Shown: positions 1-12,573, counted from the first letter of the stretch. The stretch: 64,000 nucleotides of DNA from Vesta saturnalis (GCA_036346205.1 JARFJB010002413.1:512872-576871), one strand, 5' to 3'. Numbers and translations: made by a program. Notes: generated from the sequence alone by a model not told the origin.

Positions 1-266
1 TTTGAAAGGTAAAAAAGTAGTAAAGCGACAGAAAAGATAAAATGCCAAATACCCAGTTTTAAGATTAAAATATACACACAATTACCTATGTGCTTACATA
101 AGGAAAATAATGTGCATCTAACATAAACCACATTTTATACAATTATATAACACCTTTCTCTAAATGCTATAAAACCACAATATTGAAAAAAAAAGGTACA
201 AAAATTCTATTAAAATAAGTTTTAAAACCACATCGACTTCAAAAACACAACAACAATAAAGACAAG
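1..266 (-). other. 3' flank / probable 3' UTR of the Slik-like gene
   Basis: This AT-rich sequence lies directly downstream of the kinase stop codon (269-267). I see no clear AATAAA on the minus strand before the window edge, so the transcript end is probably outside the window or uses a variant signal. Confidence 0.5.
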
Positions 267-530
267 TTAGATGAGAGAATTATGACTATGTGAATTAGGA
301 GAGGATGTTACCAATGATTTATTAGGAAACATATGAAGTCCAGTACTCCAGGATCGAACGTGACCCCAACGAGAATTAATTTTTTCATTAATGACAGGAA
401 TAGGAGTGGTACAAAGAGAGGATGAGGAGGAAGACGCCAAACTGTTTGAACTGCCTCCTAATTTTTCCAATACTGGAAACTGAATGTAGCGACTTTTTCC
501 CAATTCTTGATATAGCACTTCCTCTATTTT
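267..530 (-). CDS. Slik: Slik-like kinase, last coding exon (C-terminal tail)
   Basis: The exon follows a TTATAG acceptor and reads in phase 0 from KIEEVLYQELGKS through a run of Ser residues (SSSSSS) to PNSHSHNSLI and a TAG stop, 87 residues. The first part continues the helical PKK coiled coil of the preceding exon; the Ser-rich, low-complexity tail is typical of insect SLK C-termini and probably unstructured. Phase 0 agrees with the GTAAGT donor that ends the exon at 658. No frame break is seen here. Confidence 0.85.
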   Translation of the reverse strand, partial: KIEEVLYQELGKSRYIQFPVLEKLGGSSNSLASSSSSSLCTTPIPVINEKINSRWGHVRSWSTGLHMFPNKSLVTSSPNSHSHNSLI

Positions 531-657
531 CTATAATAAGCATGCAATGTTAGTATTAACACTTTTAAATATCTATTTATATTACAGGTAAGAAAAGCAA
601 AGAATATAGCTATATATACATAAAACTAAACTAAAACCTATTTGTTTATAAACTTAC

Positions 658-897
658 TTGTTTTCTAGGCTTTAACTGTGCTTTCCATTCACGTAATTCT
701 TTAGCAAAAGCTTCTTCTCTCTGTTTTAATTTAAGAGTCTCATGCTCCATAAGCATTTTACGTTTTTCATTTTGCAGCTGCTCCAGTTCTTTAATAGTGG
801 CGTCGCTCATAGCACGAAGTTCTTCCAACTGTCGTTGATGTTTTAAATCAAAGCGTTGCTGTTCTGCTTGATAACGTTTCTTTTCATTTTCTTGAAA
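658..897 (-). CDS. Slik: Slik-like kinase, penultimate exon (PKK coiled coil)
   Basis: Exactly 80 codons, phase 0 at both ends, between a TTTTAG acceptor and a GTAAGT donor. The reading starts FQENEKKRYQAEQQ and ends AQLKPRKQ. It is rich in Glu, Lys, Gln and Leu with heptad-like spacing, so it is a coiled coil. This is the end of the PKK (Polo-kinase-kinase) homology region that distinguishes SLK/STK10 from other GCK kinases and mediates self-association in the vertebrate proteins (family knowledge). Confidence 0.9.
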
Positions 898-945
898 CTA
901 AAATTAAAATTTAAATAAATTACAGTTGCTAAATCAATTAAATAC

Positions 946-2216
946 CTCTCTAAATTTATTTTTATCTGTCTCTGGATCTGAAGTTCCCGATACAGATATT
1001 CTCATTGACTCCCTAAACATCATTTCTCTCGCTTTCATTTCGGCTCTAATCCTCTTTGGCAAAGATCTTTTCTCGGCAGTTTGTTTTTTTAGTAACTCCT
1101 CTTCTTTACGGCTGGCTCGTCTTTTCACTTGCTCCATCTCTTTATCATGCCTAATTAACATTTGATGTCGTTGTAAAAAGAAAATATCTTTCAATTGTCT
1201 CTTAACCAGTTGGTGTTTTTCATGAATCTGTTTTTCCTCAATCTCCCATAAAGCCGCCTCTCTTGTTCTAGTTAACTGCTGCTTTTGTTGTAAAAATTGC
1301 CTTTCCATTAATGCAATTTTTTCTCTGTGTGAATCACTAAGGCGTCGTAAAGAACTTTCATGATTTTCATTCAGTTGTTCCAAGAAAGATTTTTCTCTTT
1401 CTAAATGTTCCATATCCAACTTATCTTTGCGAGCTTTAAATTCATTTTTTCTATGTTCCTTAGGCATCCGTTCTATCTCCGCTTTTAAAAGACGCAGTTC
1501 TTGTTTCAAACCTTCTCGAAATTGTTTTAGTTCACGTTCTTGATCAGCTCGAATCTTCTTTGATAATGTCCGCAAATCTGCGTCCTGTTGCGCTTCCGCT
1601 TTTTCTACCTGCATTCTTTGTTGACGACTTAATAATTCTAAATCACTTTCATAAGTACGCTCAAGACCTAACCTTTCTTGTTCAAACCGCTTCTCTTGTT
1701 GATCTGTTGCTAAATTTTCCTTAAGGTATAAATCTTGAAATTGTTTTTGTTCCTGTTTTTGTAGATACTTCAATTCTCGTAACTCTTGCTTTCTAAATAT
1801 GTGGGGGTTTAAGGTATTAGTGTTGTCCTCGTCACCATATATCACTTTACTAGTTGTTGTAGTTATTACCACACCATCAATTACAAACTTTCTTGTACGT
1901 TTACGAGTTTTACGATTCATATTACTAATGTGCACTTCATCTTTTGTTCTTACTGGTGGCGCCTTCTTCCTTAATATTACCACCTCATCATCATTGTCAC
2001 CTGATTCTGAATATTGATCATTTTTATGTCCTTTACCACTACTACCCCGACTATCGTGACTAGCTATTGAAACACTTTCAGCATCTGAATGTTCTACACC
2101 TTTACCGATTACGGATGGCGAACGTTTACGTGAATCATTACTTCGCACCGAACCACTCTCACTGTGAGATCGTGAACCAGACATCACTAATTCATAACTA
2201 TCTGGGTATAATTTAC
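946..2216 (-). CDS. Slik: Slik-like kinase, main PKK coiled-coil exon
   Basis: A 1,271 bp exon, two bases plus 423 codons. The TATAG acceptor precedes GT AAA TTA, so the split Gly codon joins the G left by the exon ending at 13331. It begins KLYPDSYELVMSGSRSHSES, passes a Ser/Arg- and Asp/Glu-rich stretch with a basic KTRKRTRKFV segment, and then becomes a ~270-residue charged coiled coil (HIFRKQELRELKYLQKQEQK onward) diagnostic of SLK/STK10. It ends NKFRE before a GTATTT donor, a weaker splice site than its neighbours. The frame is open throughout, which argues that the gene is functional despite the damage in the linker exon. Confidence 0.94.
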
Positions 2217-3110
2217 CTATAATTATTAATCAAGATTACTTCATACAAAACAGATACAATCAGTAGTTGTTACTATAGCATATTTCAATCATTAAACCTA
2301 AATACATTGATAAAGCAAGGCATAAAAGACTATCTTCACAAATAAAGATACGTTTTTACCTGATTGCGTGAAACCAAACAATTAATAATCAATTACACCA
2401 ATGTAAAAAATGTAACATATTATAAATGGGCATGAAGGTTTATAAAAGTTTTCGATAATATGACTACAATCTCCTCAATTACAGAAAATCAAAATTATTT
2501 TAAATAAAAGTTTAGCAATTCTTTTATAATGTACAAGATTTTTTCAACAGGTTTTTTTATAAGCCTGTTTCATATTCATTTTAGTTGGGCAAAAGGAAAA
2601 TAAATTAATAAAAAGACGCATTAAATTAATAGTAATAACAAATATCTACCTAAAGATATATTTGATACCTTACTGGCCTTATTGCTTTACCCCTTACAGT
2701 CTTACACAAATACATAAATTACACACATTTAGTACTATTTAATACACCTTATTCCACAAGTGGTCATCCCTGTCCTTTGCAATGCAAGTAAATGCTTGAT
2801 ATTTTTAGTTTATTGTTTCTGGTTGGCGGTTTAAATTTCAAGCATGTTGTATTATGCCTATTACGTGTATACAGCATTACACAAGACTTAGTTACCCTAA
2901 GTGCTTGTGCTGTTTTTAAGTACATAAATGAATTCATAAAAGAAACAAGAAACACCGACGCATCCAATACTACTCAAGTTATTTTCTTTTGGAAAACTGC
3001 TTTTCGAACTACTTTTACATTTTAAATTAAAAATATTAATAGGTATTATGACTGGTGTCAGTTGCAAAAAAAATCCTATTTGGAACAATTTTATTGAGTT
3101 CAGACCGGAT
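2217..3110. other. Intron sequence without recognisable genes
   Basis: AT-rich intron of the Slik-like gene. Small overlapping ORFs occur on both strands near 2764-3025, but none has a recognisable motif or splice context. Nothing else stands out. Confidence 0.6.
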
Positions 3111-4265
3111 GAAAATAAATCGGCGAGCGGGAAGCGTAAAAAATGCAATGTTATGGTTAATTTTTGAAGCAAATGATGTGTTATCCAAAAATCTATATGG
3201 TCTTAAAAAGGACTTAAGCACTGTGGAAGCCATGTATGAATTATCAAAACACGTGTCTGATTCTATAAATAATAATAATAAATGCGTATCGATCTTTCTT
3301 GACTTAGCAAAAGCATTCGACACGGTACCGCACGATATGCTCGTACATGTTTTATGAAAATATGGAGTGAGAGAGCCGGCCTTGGACGTCTTAAACAGAT
3401 ACTTAACTGATAGAACTCAATACCTTAGAACAGAAGACACACTTAGTGAACCCCTTCTTGTAAAAATTGGAGTCCCTCAGGAAACAATGCTTGGACCTCT
3501 TCTTTTTAATACCTACGTTAATGGGTTAACAGAACTTAATGTAAAAGGTAAAATCATATCATATGCAGACGACACCATTATCATAATAAGAGGAGATAGT
3601 TGGGAGCAAGTAGAAAGCTACACCCATACACCCAAGAAACCTACAAATAGTTAAAAAATGGCTTGACACATCTGAATATTTCAAAAACACACTATATTGC
3701 CTTCTCCATAACAAACACAAATTGCCCTGAATTTAAAAACATAAAAATTGCTGAGAAGTTCAACACAAAATAAAGTCGAAAAAATTAAGTATCTAGGGCT
3801 TACATATAGGCAAATATCTTAAATGGGAACATCACATCAAATATTTTGCATCAAAAATTAATTATAGAGATTTATAAAAATTTAGTGAAGTCAATTTTGT
3901 AATACGATACAATTATGTGGGGGAACGTGTATACAAACGTACTACAACAACTAAAAGTTGCACAAAATAGTAATTTTTTGAAAGTAATGTAACAAAAAGT
4001 TAGGCTCTTCCCCACTGCCCAGCTTTATAGTGAAGAAGTCAATAATATTAGATCATTATTTGTACTTGCAGTATCCATAAAAAGAAATAGCAAACTAAAA
4101 AATATATTACACATGAGTATAATACTAGAGGTAAAAGACATAGTTTGGCAATTCCAACCAGTATAAATAAGAAATGTAAAAAGTATGAAAACATTTCGGC
4201 ATAAATGCATTTCCTTTATTCATAAAAATTATAAGAAGTTTGAACAATTATTTAAGAAATAAAAT
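3110..4265 (+). mobile_element. Non-LTR retrotransposon RT fragment (decayed)
   Basis: Translated plus-strand pieces carry reverse transcriptase motifs in order: a YGLKKDLSTVEAMYEL segment matching the usual YGFRKGKST block, motif A SIFLDLAKAFDTVPHDML at about 3292-3345, GVPQETMLGPLLF (a variant of GVPQGSVLGPLLF), and the catalytic YADDT at about 3562. Stops and frame changes, for example TGA at 3355, break it. The remainder to about 4260 reads as a broken thumb/C-terminal region ending near a Lys-rich KKFEQLFKK. The clade looks Jockey/CR1-like. It lies antisense to the host gene, inside its intron. Confidence 0.85.
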
Positions 4266-4655
4266 AAGTTATAAACTTGAGATTAGTTCCTTATAAAATA
4301 TTCTACTTATTCAAATGTAGATATTCTTACTTGTTCTTACTACAACAAACCTAGTATAAGTCTTTAAACTGTATTATATTGCGATAGTTTCTGCCTTCTC
4401 GTACTATTCAATGCAAATATTGTGTAAGACTTATATTTTAATTTGTAGGTTGGCAAACACAGATGTCTTGCACATAAATAGAAGAAATTGTGATTTAATA
4501 TTGTATTGTATACTTTATATAAACTGTAAATATGAAATATATAAACTACTTCATTCAAGTGACAATAGATCACAACCTTTACTATACTTACTTTCCAACA
4601 TATCAATTGTTTGTTTACAATCATTTTCAATTTAATCTTTAAATAACTTAGTCGA
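4266..4655. other. Intron sequence, nothing recognised
   Basis: AT-rich sequence between the RT fragment and the Penelope-type tail. Short ORFs on both strands have no motif I recognise. Confidence 0.5.
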
Positions 4656-4705
4656 CCTTTGATGATGATAGCTTAGCTATTGAAATGCGTTCGGTGTTTT
4701 ATTTC
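4656..4705 (+). mobile_element. Possible Penelope-like 3' tail with hammerhead-like core
   Basis: The pattern TTTGATGATG, a small hairpin (ATAGC/GCTAT) and then TTGAAATGCG resembles the conserved CUGAUGA-stem-GAAA arrangement of hammerhead ribozymes carried by Penelope-like elements. The same layout follows the stop of the Penelope-like element at about 47615-47655. No coding remnant of a Penelope element is visible next to this copy, so it may be a stray tail. Confidence 0.35.
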
Positions 4706-4789
4706 TTGTGTGGTATGTGGGTGTATTTTGTTTATTTATCTTTAAAATTTTATTTCTTAATTTAATATCTAGAATTCAATCTCTACTTT

Positions 4790-5725
4790 ATTTACACCTC
4801 CTACACGAACAGCAGGAGTCAATAAGAAAAGAAACGAACTCTAGTGATCATCTCAAATTTTGCAATCCGAACATCGTTTCAAGACCAAAAAAACTATTTA
4901 TAAGTGGCACGATTTGTTTTGCACTGACATCGTTGAAACGAAGAGTTCAAAAAGTGGTAACCGTACTACGTCCTGGATATAATCGCAAACAAATCGGGGA
5001 GGAATATTAGATACACTATAGAACAGTTTAGAAAATGAATGAGGAGAAAAGGAAATCCAGTTCGTTTGGCTCTCGATGGATGGTCAAACATTTATCCAAC
5101 CATCGTTGGTTCATCTACAGATGAACACTGAGTAGTTCATTTACTTAATATGATCAACAGAAAAGGTAATTTCATACATGGGACTATTTAAAATCTCTAG
5201 CCTTTAATCAAAAACAGTTTGCTCTGACAATTACAAATGTCATGTTTGCAGTTTTATCATTGATAATGCTGCAAAATAAAATGCATCACAGTTGGCTAGA
5301 TCTGGTGAGCTCTCTGGAATAGATATTTTAACATATGGGTGCTCCCGCATATTATGAATCTTCTGATCCAGACAATGAAAATAGCTGGAAGAAAAAGCAT
5401 GTAACACAAACTTCAAAATTTTTAAAAATGTCAGCTTTGTGTCAGGAAAATGTAAACAGACATGAGACAAATGGAAAAGCTTTAATTCTTGCATGCGATA
5501 CGGGTGGAGTAGCCCAGCGATAGTTCAAGGTTATATATTCATAATTGGGCAATAATAAGTTCTATATGTCCAGAACATAAAGCTACACTAGACCAGACCA
5601 TTATTTGTAAAGTAAATATCAATTTCAAAATAACGTCGAAAATTATCAAAAGAAAATCAGAACATTGCAGTTTATCTTGATAAATGCCAAGTGACACTTG
5701 CCTTATTAACGATCAATAGAATATG
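4790..5725 (+). mobile_element. hAT transposase remnant (copy 1)
   Basis: Broken plus-strand reading. LALDGWSNIYPTIVGSS at about 5076-5126 matches the hAT block around the first catalytic Asp (usually DGWSN followed by P-I/V). Upstream, a KRRVQKVVTVLRPGYNRKQI-like stretch fits the N-terminal part of the transposase. Downstream pieces are too shifted to assign the remaining acidic residues, and the C-terminal dimerisation domain is not visible. Multiple stops and frameshifts mean it is inactive. I did not find terminal inverted repeats. Confidence 0.6.
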
Positions 5726-6229
5726 AGTTAGAATTGTTGGCGTATTTTGAGCAGGAGGCTAAAGATGATGTCAAAAAGTCATCATGGAGCCAGTTAAAGT
5801 TAAAGATTTGGAAGTCTGTAAACTGGTGGATGCAGCTCTAGCATACATAGACCGCAACTATTCCGAAGTAATGCCAACATACTAAAATACTGCGTCAACA
5901 ACTTCTAATACCAACCCCTTAACCTGGTGAACTGTTATGAAGGGCCTAATTAAGAAGCAAACTAACTTTATTTTGTCAGTTTCATACAGCAGTTGCTTCT
6001 TTACGGGGCTAGAATGCATATTTTTGTCGTTCAGCCGTGTGCATTCAAACATTGTAAATTGTAGCTGCTAAGTTTCATTAATAACAATTATTTTTATGTC
6101 TTTTTCTTCAGTTTAGAAAATTACTTATGTTTGATTCATCTGCAAAAATTAATTCTTTTATTTCTTTTTGTATTCTTTAATAAATACAGTGTATATATTA
6201 TTTCATGTATTATTTCATTTGTTGCTAAT
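5726..6229. other. Intron sequence, nothing recognised
   Basis: AT-rich spacer between the hAT remnant and the 5' end of the next LINE copy. No coding or structural signal was found. Confidence 0.5.
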
Positions 6230-7455
6230 AAATACCAACCTAGAAAGACAAACCCTATTCTATTATAAGAACATACAGAAGCACCAGGTTGATCATACTT
6301 TTATATTCTTAGGGGTATTTTTGTCATAACGTATTTGTCACTTCGTGTTTCTTAATTAACCAATCTACAATGATTATTAATGAAATGACCATTCTCACAA
6401 TTTTGCCTGAATTTTTTATTTCCATGTAATACCATTAACAATGTGGTTGAAGACCATTGAGAGCTGTATATTGAACATCAAGCAACCATTGACCGTTGTA
6501 TGTATTTAATCAGGGTCATATTCATGAAAAAATACATGAACATATTTACAATTATCTTTTAGGAATAAGAATTATTTTATTTTATTTTGAATCTCATTAT
6601 TTGAACGATAAATCTCAAACTTCTAACAGATACAATCCATGAATACGTGAAAATAAGATGTGCTATATAATTTAAAATGTCTCAAACAAAAATATCTAAA
6701 ATAAAAGTGAATGAAGTGAAAAATGCTGATTAAATTACACCTATCACCCACAGGTAAAAAATCTACCTTAGTTAATGAACTAAAAGCAGCACTCAATATA
6801 TCGATGTTAAATGATACTAGTGAATTAGCCAAAACTAATCCTCCAGTAAATTCATTAAATATAAAAAGGAAATTTAAATATATCGATCAACTAAATAAAA
6901 AATTATTACGAATGGAAAAATAGTTAAAATTTTGAAAATAAACCTTAAAAAGTGAGTGTGCGTAACGTAAAAGCTGAGAGTGTCTTTTCTAAAGAGAACA
7001 AAGTTTGCTTCTAATAACAGTAATTATGTTTGCACAGAAAAAGTAGACGCCGAAATAAATAAATCTGCTAATATTAAAAATGAAAACAATTGTGTTTTGA
7101 ATACAGAATAGTGCATAATAACATTTCAAATGTACAATCACCTGTACAGCAAACCGATATTAAATAAAATTCATTATATTAAACCTAAACATAATGTTCT
7201 AATATTATCAGATATTCATGGTTGCAATTACTGTGCTGAATGTTTGTTGAAGCCAAATTTCAAACAGTAGTTGAAAACATCGGTTCCTTAACTTCCCATT
7301 TTACCAGACATGATATTGTAATCCTTATGGCCAGCGTAAACAATGCCCTTCAAGGTTCAAAAAATTAAGTTATACGGTAATCGAACAAATGTGATTTTAA
7401 TTTCAATACCGTGGTGGAATTGTCGCTCTGTTTTAAATCATCTAATTTACAACCT
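6230..7455 (+). mobile_element. LINE copy A, 5' region and ORF1 (SGNH-esterase-like)
   Basis: The 5' end is inferred from homology with the inverted copy at 10690-11665. ORF1 starts around 6678-6723 with SPTGKKSTLVNELKAALNIS, then a predicted coiled coil (FKYIDQLNKKLLRMEK). Past several frame breaks come NVLILSDIHGCN (about 7195-7230) and NRTNVILISIPWWNCRSVLN (about 7380-7440). These resemble the Asp-Ser-His/Gly block I of SGNH hydrolases and its later strand, as found in ORF1 of CR1-type LINEs; the catalytic Ser position is Ile here. The copy is interrupted at about 7456 and resumes near 9270. It is decayed, but the order of blocks is clear. Confidence 0.6.
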
Positions 7456-9269
7456 TAAGAGCCCTAAGCGCAATCCGTTGGGTTTCTGATGCGGGGAAAA
7501 CGTGCGGTGCGAGGTAGGTATTTCACACCCGATGAGCGGTGCTAGGACCGAGAAGCGCATAGGAGTAGTGCAGGTGCAGCGATGCTTAAATTACTCATTT
7601 TGAAGAATGGTGTTTTTATCAATTATTATCACAATTTTTTTTGGGTTGAAAGCTTCGACTTGAGCGCTTCTTATAGTTTGAACGAGTTGTTGCAGATGTT
7701 ATTTTTTATATAAAAAAATGACAAACTTCGTACATTACCTGCGATGTAATGAAATTTTTACAATGCGACAAACTTTTTTATTTGTGATTTTTTCCCATAT
7801 ACGCAGCGAACGAAATTAAGAGAACAGAAAAAGTTTTTGAAATAAAGAAAATTACACTATCGGTGGTAGTTTGAGTGATAACGATTTTTAGCGGCGACTC
7901 GACTGTCGACGGTGCTGCGAGACTGCAATTTTCAAGTATTATGAATAATTATCTCGATTAAATTGTACAGACGCTATGCACATTTAAACTTCACGTGTAG
8001 TATTCTACATAATTAGGTATATTTCCAGAGAGTATAATTATTGTAATGAATTATTAATGTGGATTCGAGCAGATTTTTTGTTATCCTGTTTTCCAAGCAA
8101 ATTGTCTGGCGCGGGAAATAACCATACACCTTGCTGCTGCATGAGCTACTTATTTTGTTTTCTGCTACATTAATTTTTCACTACGTTGTTATGTGTAACT
8201 ATCAAATTCTTATTTGTTATAAAAAACATGTCGATTAATTTTAAATTCCTATACTTTTATTATCAGAGCTTCAGAACTAAATCCAGTTCTAGGAATGTTA
8301 TATTTTTGATACATTCATTGCTATGTTTGAGGCATTTTTTATTCATTAAAAATGTTTGCAAGCAAGGTATTGCTGAAATATTTCTGAATACAAAAAGAAA
8401 CACTTGCATTCTATAACTAAGAAACACTTGCATTCTATAACTAGAGAATAAGTAAGTAGGATACATACCTACTTATTTGCAGTTATGTCTTGACCTGAAA
8501 TCTTTTCGATCGAAATGATGCTCTTTTGTTTCGAACTTACTTCCTTTCCCACTTTTTTGGACTTTATTACCTACCTGTATACCTACCTGTATACCTACAT
8601 TGGATAAATAATAAATATGCTTCATTGCTCACTAAAAAATTTCACGAATTTTATGGACAAGGCTAAGCTTAATAAAATATTATAAGTACCTAGTAGAAAA
8701 AATATAATAATTCAAGTATTTAATCACAGTTTAAAAAAAGGATCAACATTTTGATCTATGCACTTACTAAATTTTGCGATTTTAATACAAAATTGTGCAA
8801 CATGAAGTATGTTACTTTTTGCAAAATTCGTTGGTTTCCACACAGAATTGTTCAATTTGCGACTGCTGGACTTTCTCACGGTAAGAACGGAGCCGCGTAG
8901 CGTAAGCTATCTCTGATTGGCCACTAGATTCGCTGTGATTTCAGTTTACACGAAACCCTGGGTGAGGGCATCACCGCGCGATGCAGTTTTCAGACTTCTC
9001 AAATTCGACGTCCTATGTTAGGTCCTTTTATGCCAGATTAAACATTTTTACATGAAAATTCATTTAAAAAAATTAAAGATTCTGCGTAATACTCTCATTT
9101 TGCAAAAAAACTATATTTTCAAATTGTTTTTTGGAAATCTTTGAAAAAATTAGAAATAAAAGTACTTCCTTCATTTCCCTTACTTTACACTCAAAATAAT
9201 GTTATATAAGTATTTGGAAATTTATGATAATAATCAAATGGGAGGTAAAATCCTCATAGATGGGTATGC
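7456..9269. mobile_element. 1.8 kb insertion splitting the LINE ORF1
   Basis: The LINE reading stops at about 7455 and resumes at about 9270, so this block is a later insertion. It is non-coding as far as I can see. The ends are locally GC-rich (around 7480-7580 and 8890-9010) and the middle AT-rich. It contains a 24 bp direct duplication at about 8400-8445 (ACACTTGCATTCTATAACTA, twice) and a short run of TATACCTACCTG units near 8575-8600. No transposase was found. I could not define terminal repeats or a target duplication, so the class is unknown and the boundaries are approximate. Confidence 0.45.
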
Positions 9270-9510
9270 ACTGCTCTTAATGTAGTGCTTTATGATTTAG
9301 CTAATAAATGCAAAAGTAACTTTATTGATGTTAACCGTATACTTCTATGAACTGATTTTACCAAACAGAGGTTACATGTAAATTCATGTGGCAAAGAACG
9401 GGTATGCAAACAAATCAACAATGTCATCAAACAAAAATATTTGCAGAGGAAGAATATTTTAGATTTTAGATTAATTTTAATAACATAATTTCGATTCCAT
9501 ACACAGAGTA
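9270..9510 (+). mobile_element. LINE copy A, end of ORF1
   Basis: A plus-strand reading VLNVVLYDLANKCKSNFIDV followed by LHVNSCGKERVCKQINN is the C-terminal block of an SGNH-like ORF1 (the usual D-x-x-H region reads LHVN). A short inverted counterpart occurs at about 10725-10790. It continues the ORF1 interrupted at 7455. Confidence 0.55.
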
Positions 9511-10189
9511 CTTCGGTAGTTCTTCTAAACAGTTAATTAATGAAAGCAAAAGTCTACACCAAATAGCAATTAGCTCATAAAATTACAACATAGCCATGAC
9601 AACTCCTTCTAATAAAGATATTCCTTTGAATGTCATCTATAAGCATAAAGTTGAAAATACTTTAGGCTACTTTATATTAATATACAGAGTATCAAATCGA
9701 AAAAATATCTAATAGAAGAACTATTAGAATGCACATTTTGAAAATAAATCAGACTGTTAGGGAAAAGATATAATATCACTATTTGCTTCATATAAGTTAA
9801 AGGATTTTGTAAATGTACCCACCAGGATAACTTGCTGCGAGTACCATAGATAACGTGTTTAGTAATATAATACTGTTCTGAAAGTTAATATGATGGATTC
9901 CGACTTGATCAGATCATACAGCAATAGTAGACATAATTTAACCTAAATTCTGAATCGAATAATTCCTCTTGTAGGTTCAGTAGGCGTTTCACTCAAGGCA
10001 ATACAACAAAGTTTATTCGTTCGCTCACGCATATTAACCTTTATTAACTTCTAATAAAAAGTTGGATATGTTGTACAAAACACAAGAAAGAAGGATAAGT
10101 CATGGTTAACAAAAGGACATCTTTCAAACATAAATGCTTGCTGCATACCTTCGTTACAAATAATCCAAATGAAGTATTAAAAAAATATT
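9511..10189 (+). mobile_element. LINE copy A, unresolved ORF1/ORF2 segment
   Basis: Between the ORF1 end and the recognisable ORF2 stretch, this segment probably corresponds to the endonuclease region but is too decayed to show its motifs. Nothing else is seen here. Confidence 0.35.
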
Positions 10190-10640
10190 ACTTAAAATAT
10201 TGTTGTATTTTGAAACAGACTATCTGGTTGACTAAAAAAAAGCAAATCAAATAAAATATTATAAATTCGCGTAATAAACTTAATGCTATTTGCACTGAAA
10301 TAAAACGATTTTCGAGTAAATCTATTTCATCCTTCAATAACTTAATGCTCAATATTAACGGCCATATCGTAAGTGATCCAAAAATTATACGGCACACGAA
10401 CTTTCTGTGGTAATTAATAATTTAAATAATAATCGCAGCTCAGGGGCAGATGAAATATCTGCATTTATTCTTAAGAGAGCAGTTCATTTATTATGTGATC
10501 CTTCAGTCAGCTCATCAATCAATCATTTCTATCGGATACTGTGCCTTCCTGCTTCAAGTTGTTGAAAATATTCTAGCTCACAAAAAAGGTAGCCAACAAG
10601 ATATAAACAATTACAGACCCATTATGAGTTTTTGTTAAGT
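10190..10640 (+). mobile_element. LINE copy A, ORF2 segment before the RT fingers
   Basis: A broken plus-strand reading contains SSGADEISAFILKRAVHLLC and, after a frame change, QQDINNYRPI. These match the conserved S-x-G-x-D-x-I/L and NYRPI/V blocks that precede the RT domain in Jockey/CR1/I-type LINEs. It is truncated at about 10640, just before the inverted ORF1 copy. Confidence 0.65.
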
Positions 10641-10689
10641 TCAAAAGTATATATGTAATTAAAATTATAATTTGCCACGTAAATTTAGA

Positions 10690-11665
10690 CATAACCCCTT
10701 TTTGGTGATAGAAGTATACTGTTAACATCAATAAAGGCACATTTGCGTTTATTAGCTAAATCATAAAGCATTACATTCTGTAATCAATACACAATTGTTT
10801 TCATTTTTAATACTAGCAGATTTATTTATTTCAACGTCTACTTTTTCTGGACAAAAATAGTTGCTATTATTAGAAGTAGATTTTGTTTTCTTTAGGATAC
10901 TCTCAGCTTTTACACTGTGGACATAGTTACTCATTCTTTAAACTTAGTTTTCAAAGTTTCAACTTTTTGTTCCATTTTTAATAATTTTTTATTTAGATGA
11001 TTAGTATCATTTAACATTGACGAACTAACTGCAGCTTTTAGTTTATTTACTAAGGTATATTTTTTACCTGTGAGTCAGATGTGTAATTTAATGAGCTCTT
11101 TCTTCAGTTCATCCACTTTTAATTTAGATATTTTTGTTTAAGACATTTTAATTCACTTTTATAAAATATAAAATTATATAGAGAGTATTGCAGCGCATCC
11201 TTCTACTTTCACATACACATGGATTATATCTGTTAGAAGTTGAAGATTCTTCACTCAAATAACCAGATTTTAAATGAAATGAAATTATCCTTATTCCTAA
11301 AAGATAATTGCAAATATGTTCATGTATTTTTTCATGAGTATGACCCACATTAAATACATACAAATGTCAACAGTTTCTTGATATTCAATATACCGCTCTC
11401 AATGATCTTCAACCATATTGTTAATGGTATTACATGGGAATAAAAATTCAAGCAAAATTGTGAGTATGGTCATTTTATTAAAATTACAACTAATTATGAT
11501 ATTAAATAAGTAGAATAACGTAAACATTGTAGATTGATTAATAAGAAACACGAAGTGACAAATACGTTATGACAAAAATTCCCTTAAGAATATAAAAACC
11601 TGGTGCATCTATATTTGCTTATAATTAAATAGGGTTTGTCTTTGTAGGTTGGTAATTTAGATTTA
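10690..11665 (-). mobile_element. LINE copy B (5' UTR and ORF1), inverted relative to copy A
   Basis: The minus strand of this block aligns along its length with 6230-7130 of copy A. Shared stretches include the 5' piece around AGTGACAAATACGTTATGAC, the region around CATGTATTTTTTCATGA, and the ORF1 start with LysLysSer-Thr-Leu-Val-Asn-Lys-like coding near 11055. Many substitutions separate the copies, so both are old. The pair could form a ~1 kb hairpin in the kinase pre-mRNA. Confidence 0.7.
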
Positions 11666-11699
11666 ATAGCAACAAATTCTTTCGTAATCTCATTCTATT

Positions 11700-12493
11700 A
11701 TTTCAGTTTAACAGAACTCAATGGATAAATGGAATCGTACATTAGGTGTGATAAGATTCGATAAGACATATCGGTGTACGAACTCGAGACCCAACACATT
11801 TTACTCCGTTGCTAGTGAATATGAAACCTGGATCCAGGTTTACAGAATTAGTACAGATTGTTTATAACTCTATCTCGATGTTATGAATGAAAAGTTCAAA
11901 AGTAAACATGTAATTAAAATGATAGTTATAATTTTTAATTATAGACCTATTTCACTAAACAGTGTATTTTTAAGTATTTGAAACAGTTGTCTATAATTGT
12001 TTAAAAGAATTTTTTGATAACTGTAACTTAATAAGTAGTAATTAACATGGATTTCCTAAAAAAAAGTCTACATCTACCGCAATGTTCAGTAGTTTAGTAT
12101 ATGTATAAATGGAAAAAAATCTTGTGTGGCGTTATTCTGTGACCTATCCAAAGCGTTTGACTTGGTGAGCAATGAACTTTTATTACACAATGCTTGAACT
12201 TTACAGTATTAGAGGTGTTGCACTAAAATGGTTTGAGTCGTATCTATAAAATAGAAAACATTATGTTTCTATGGCAAATGAGTATAACAATCAAATAGAA
12301 GTTAGCTCTGATACAAAAAATGTTCTAACAGGAATTCCACAGGGATCAGTTTTAGGTCTATTACTTTTTAATAACTTCATAAATGAGTTAATATTCTTGG
12401 AAGTACATCATTTAACTATGTATGGATGGCATAATATGTGCATTTTATATTCGACGGATGAAGAATTTCTCTATAAGGCAGGTAAGTGGATTA

Positions 12494-12573
<80 letters not shown>

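Noticed and set aside
2764..3323. Overlapping short ORFs on both strands
   Set aside because: No motif; the only supported coding signal there is the RT fragment on the plus strand.
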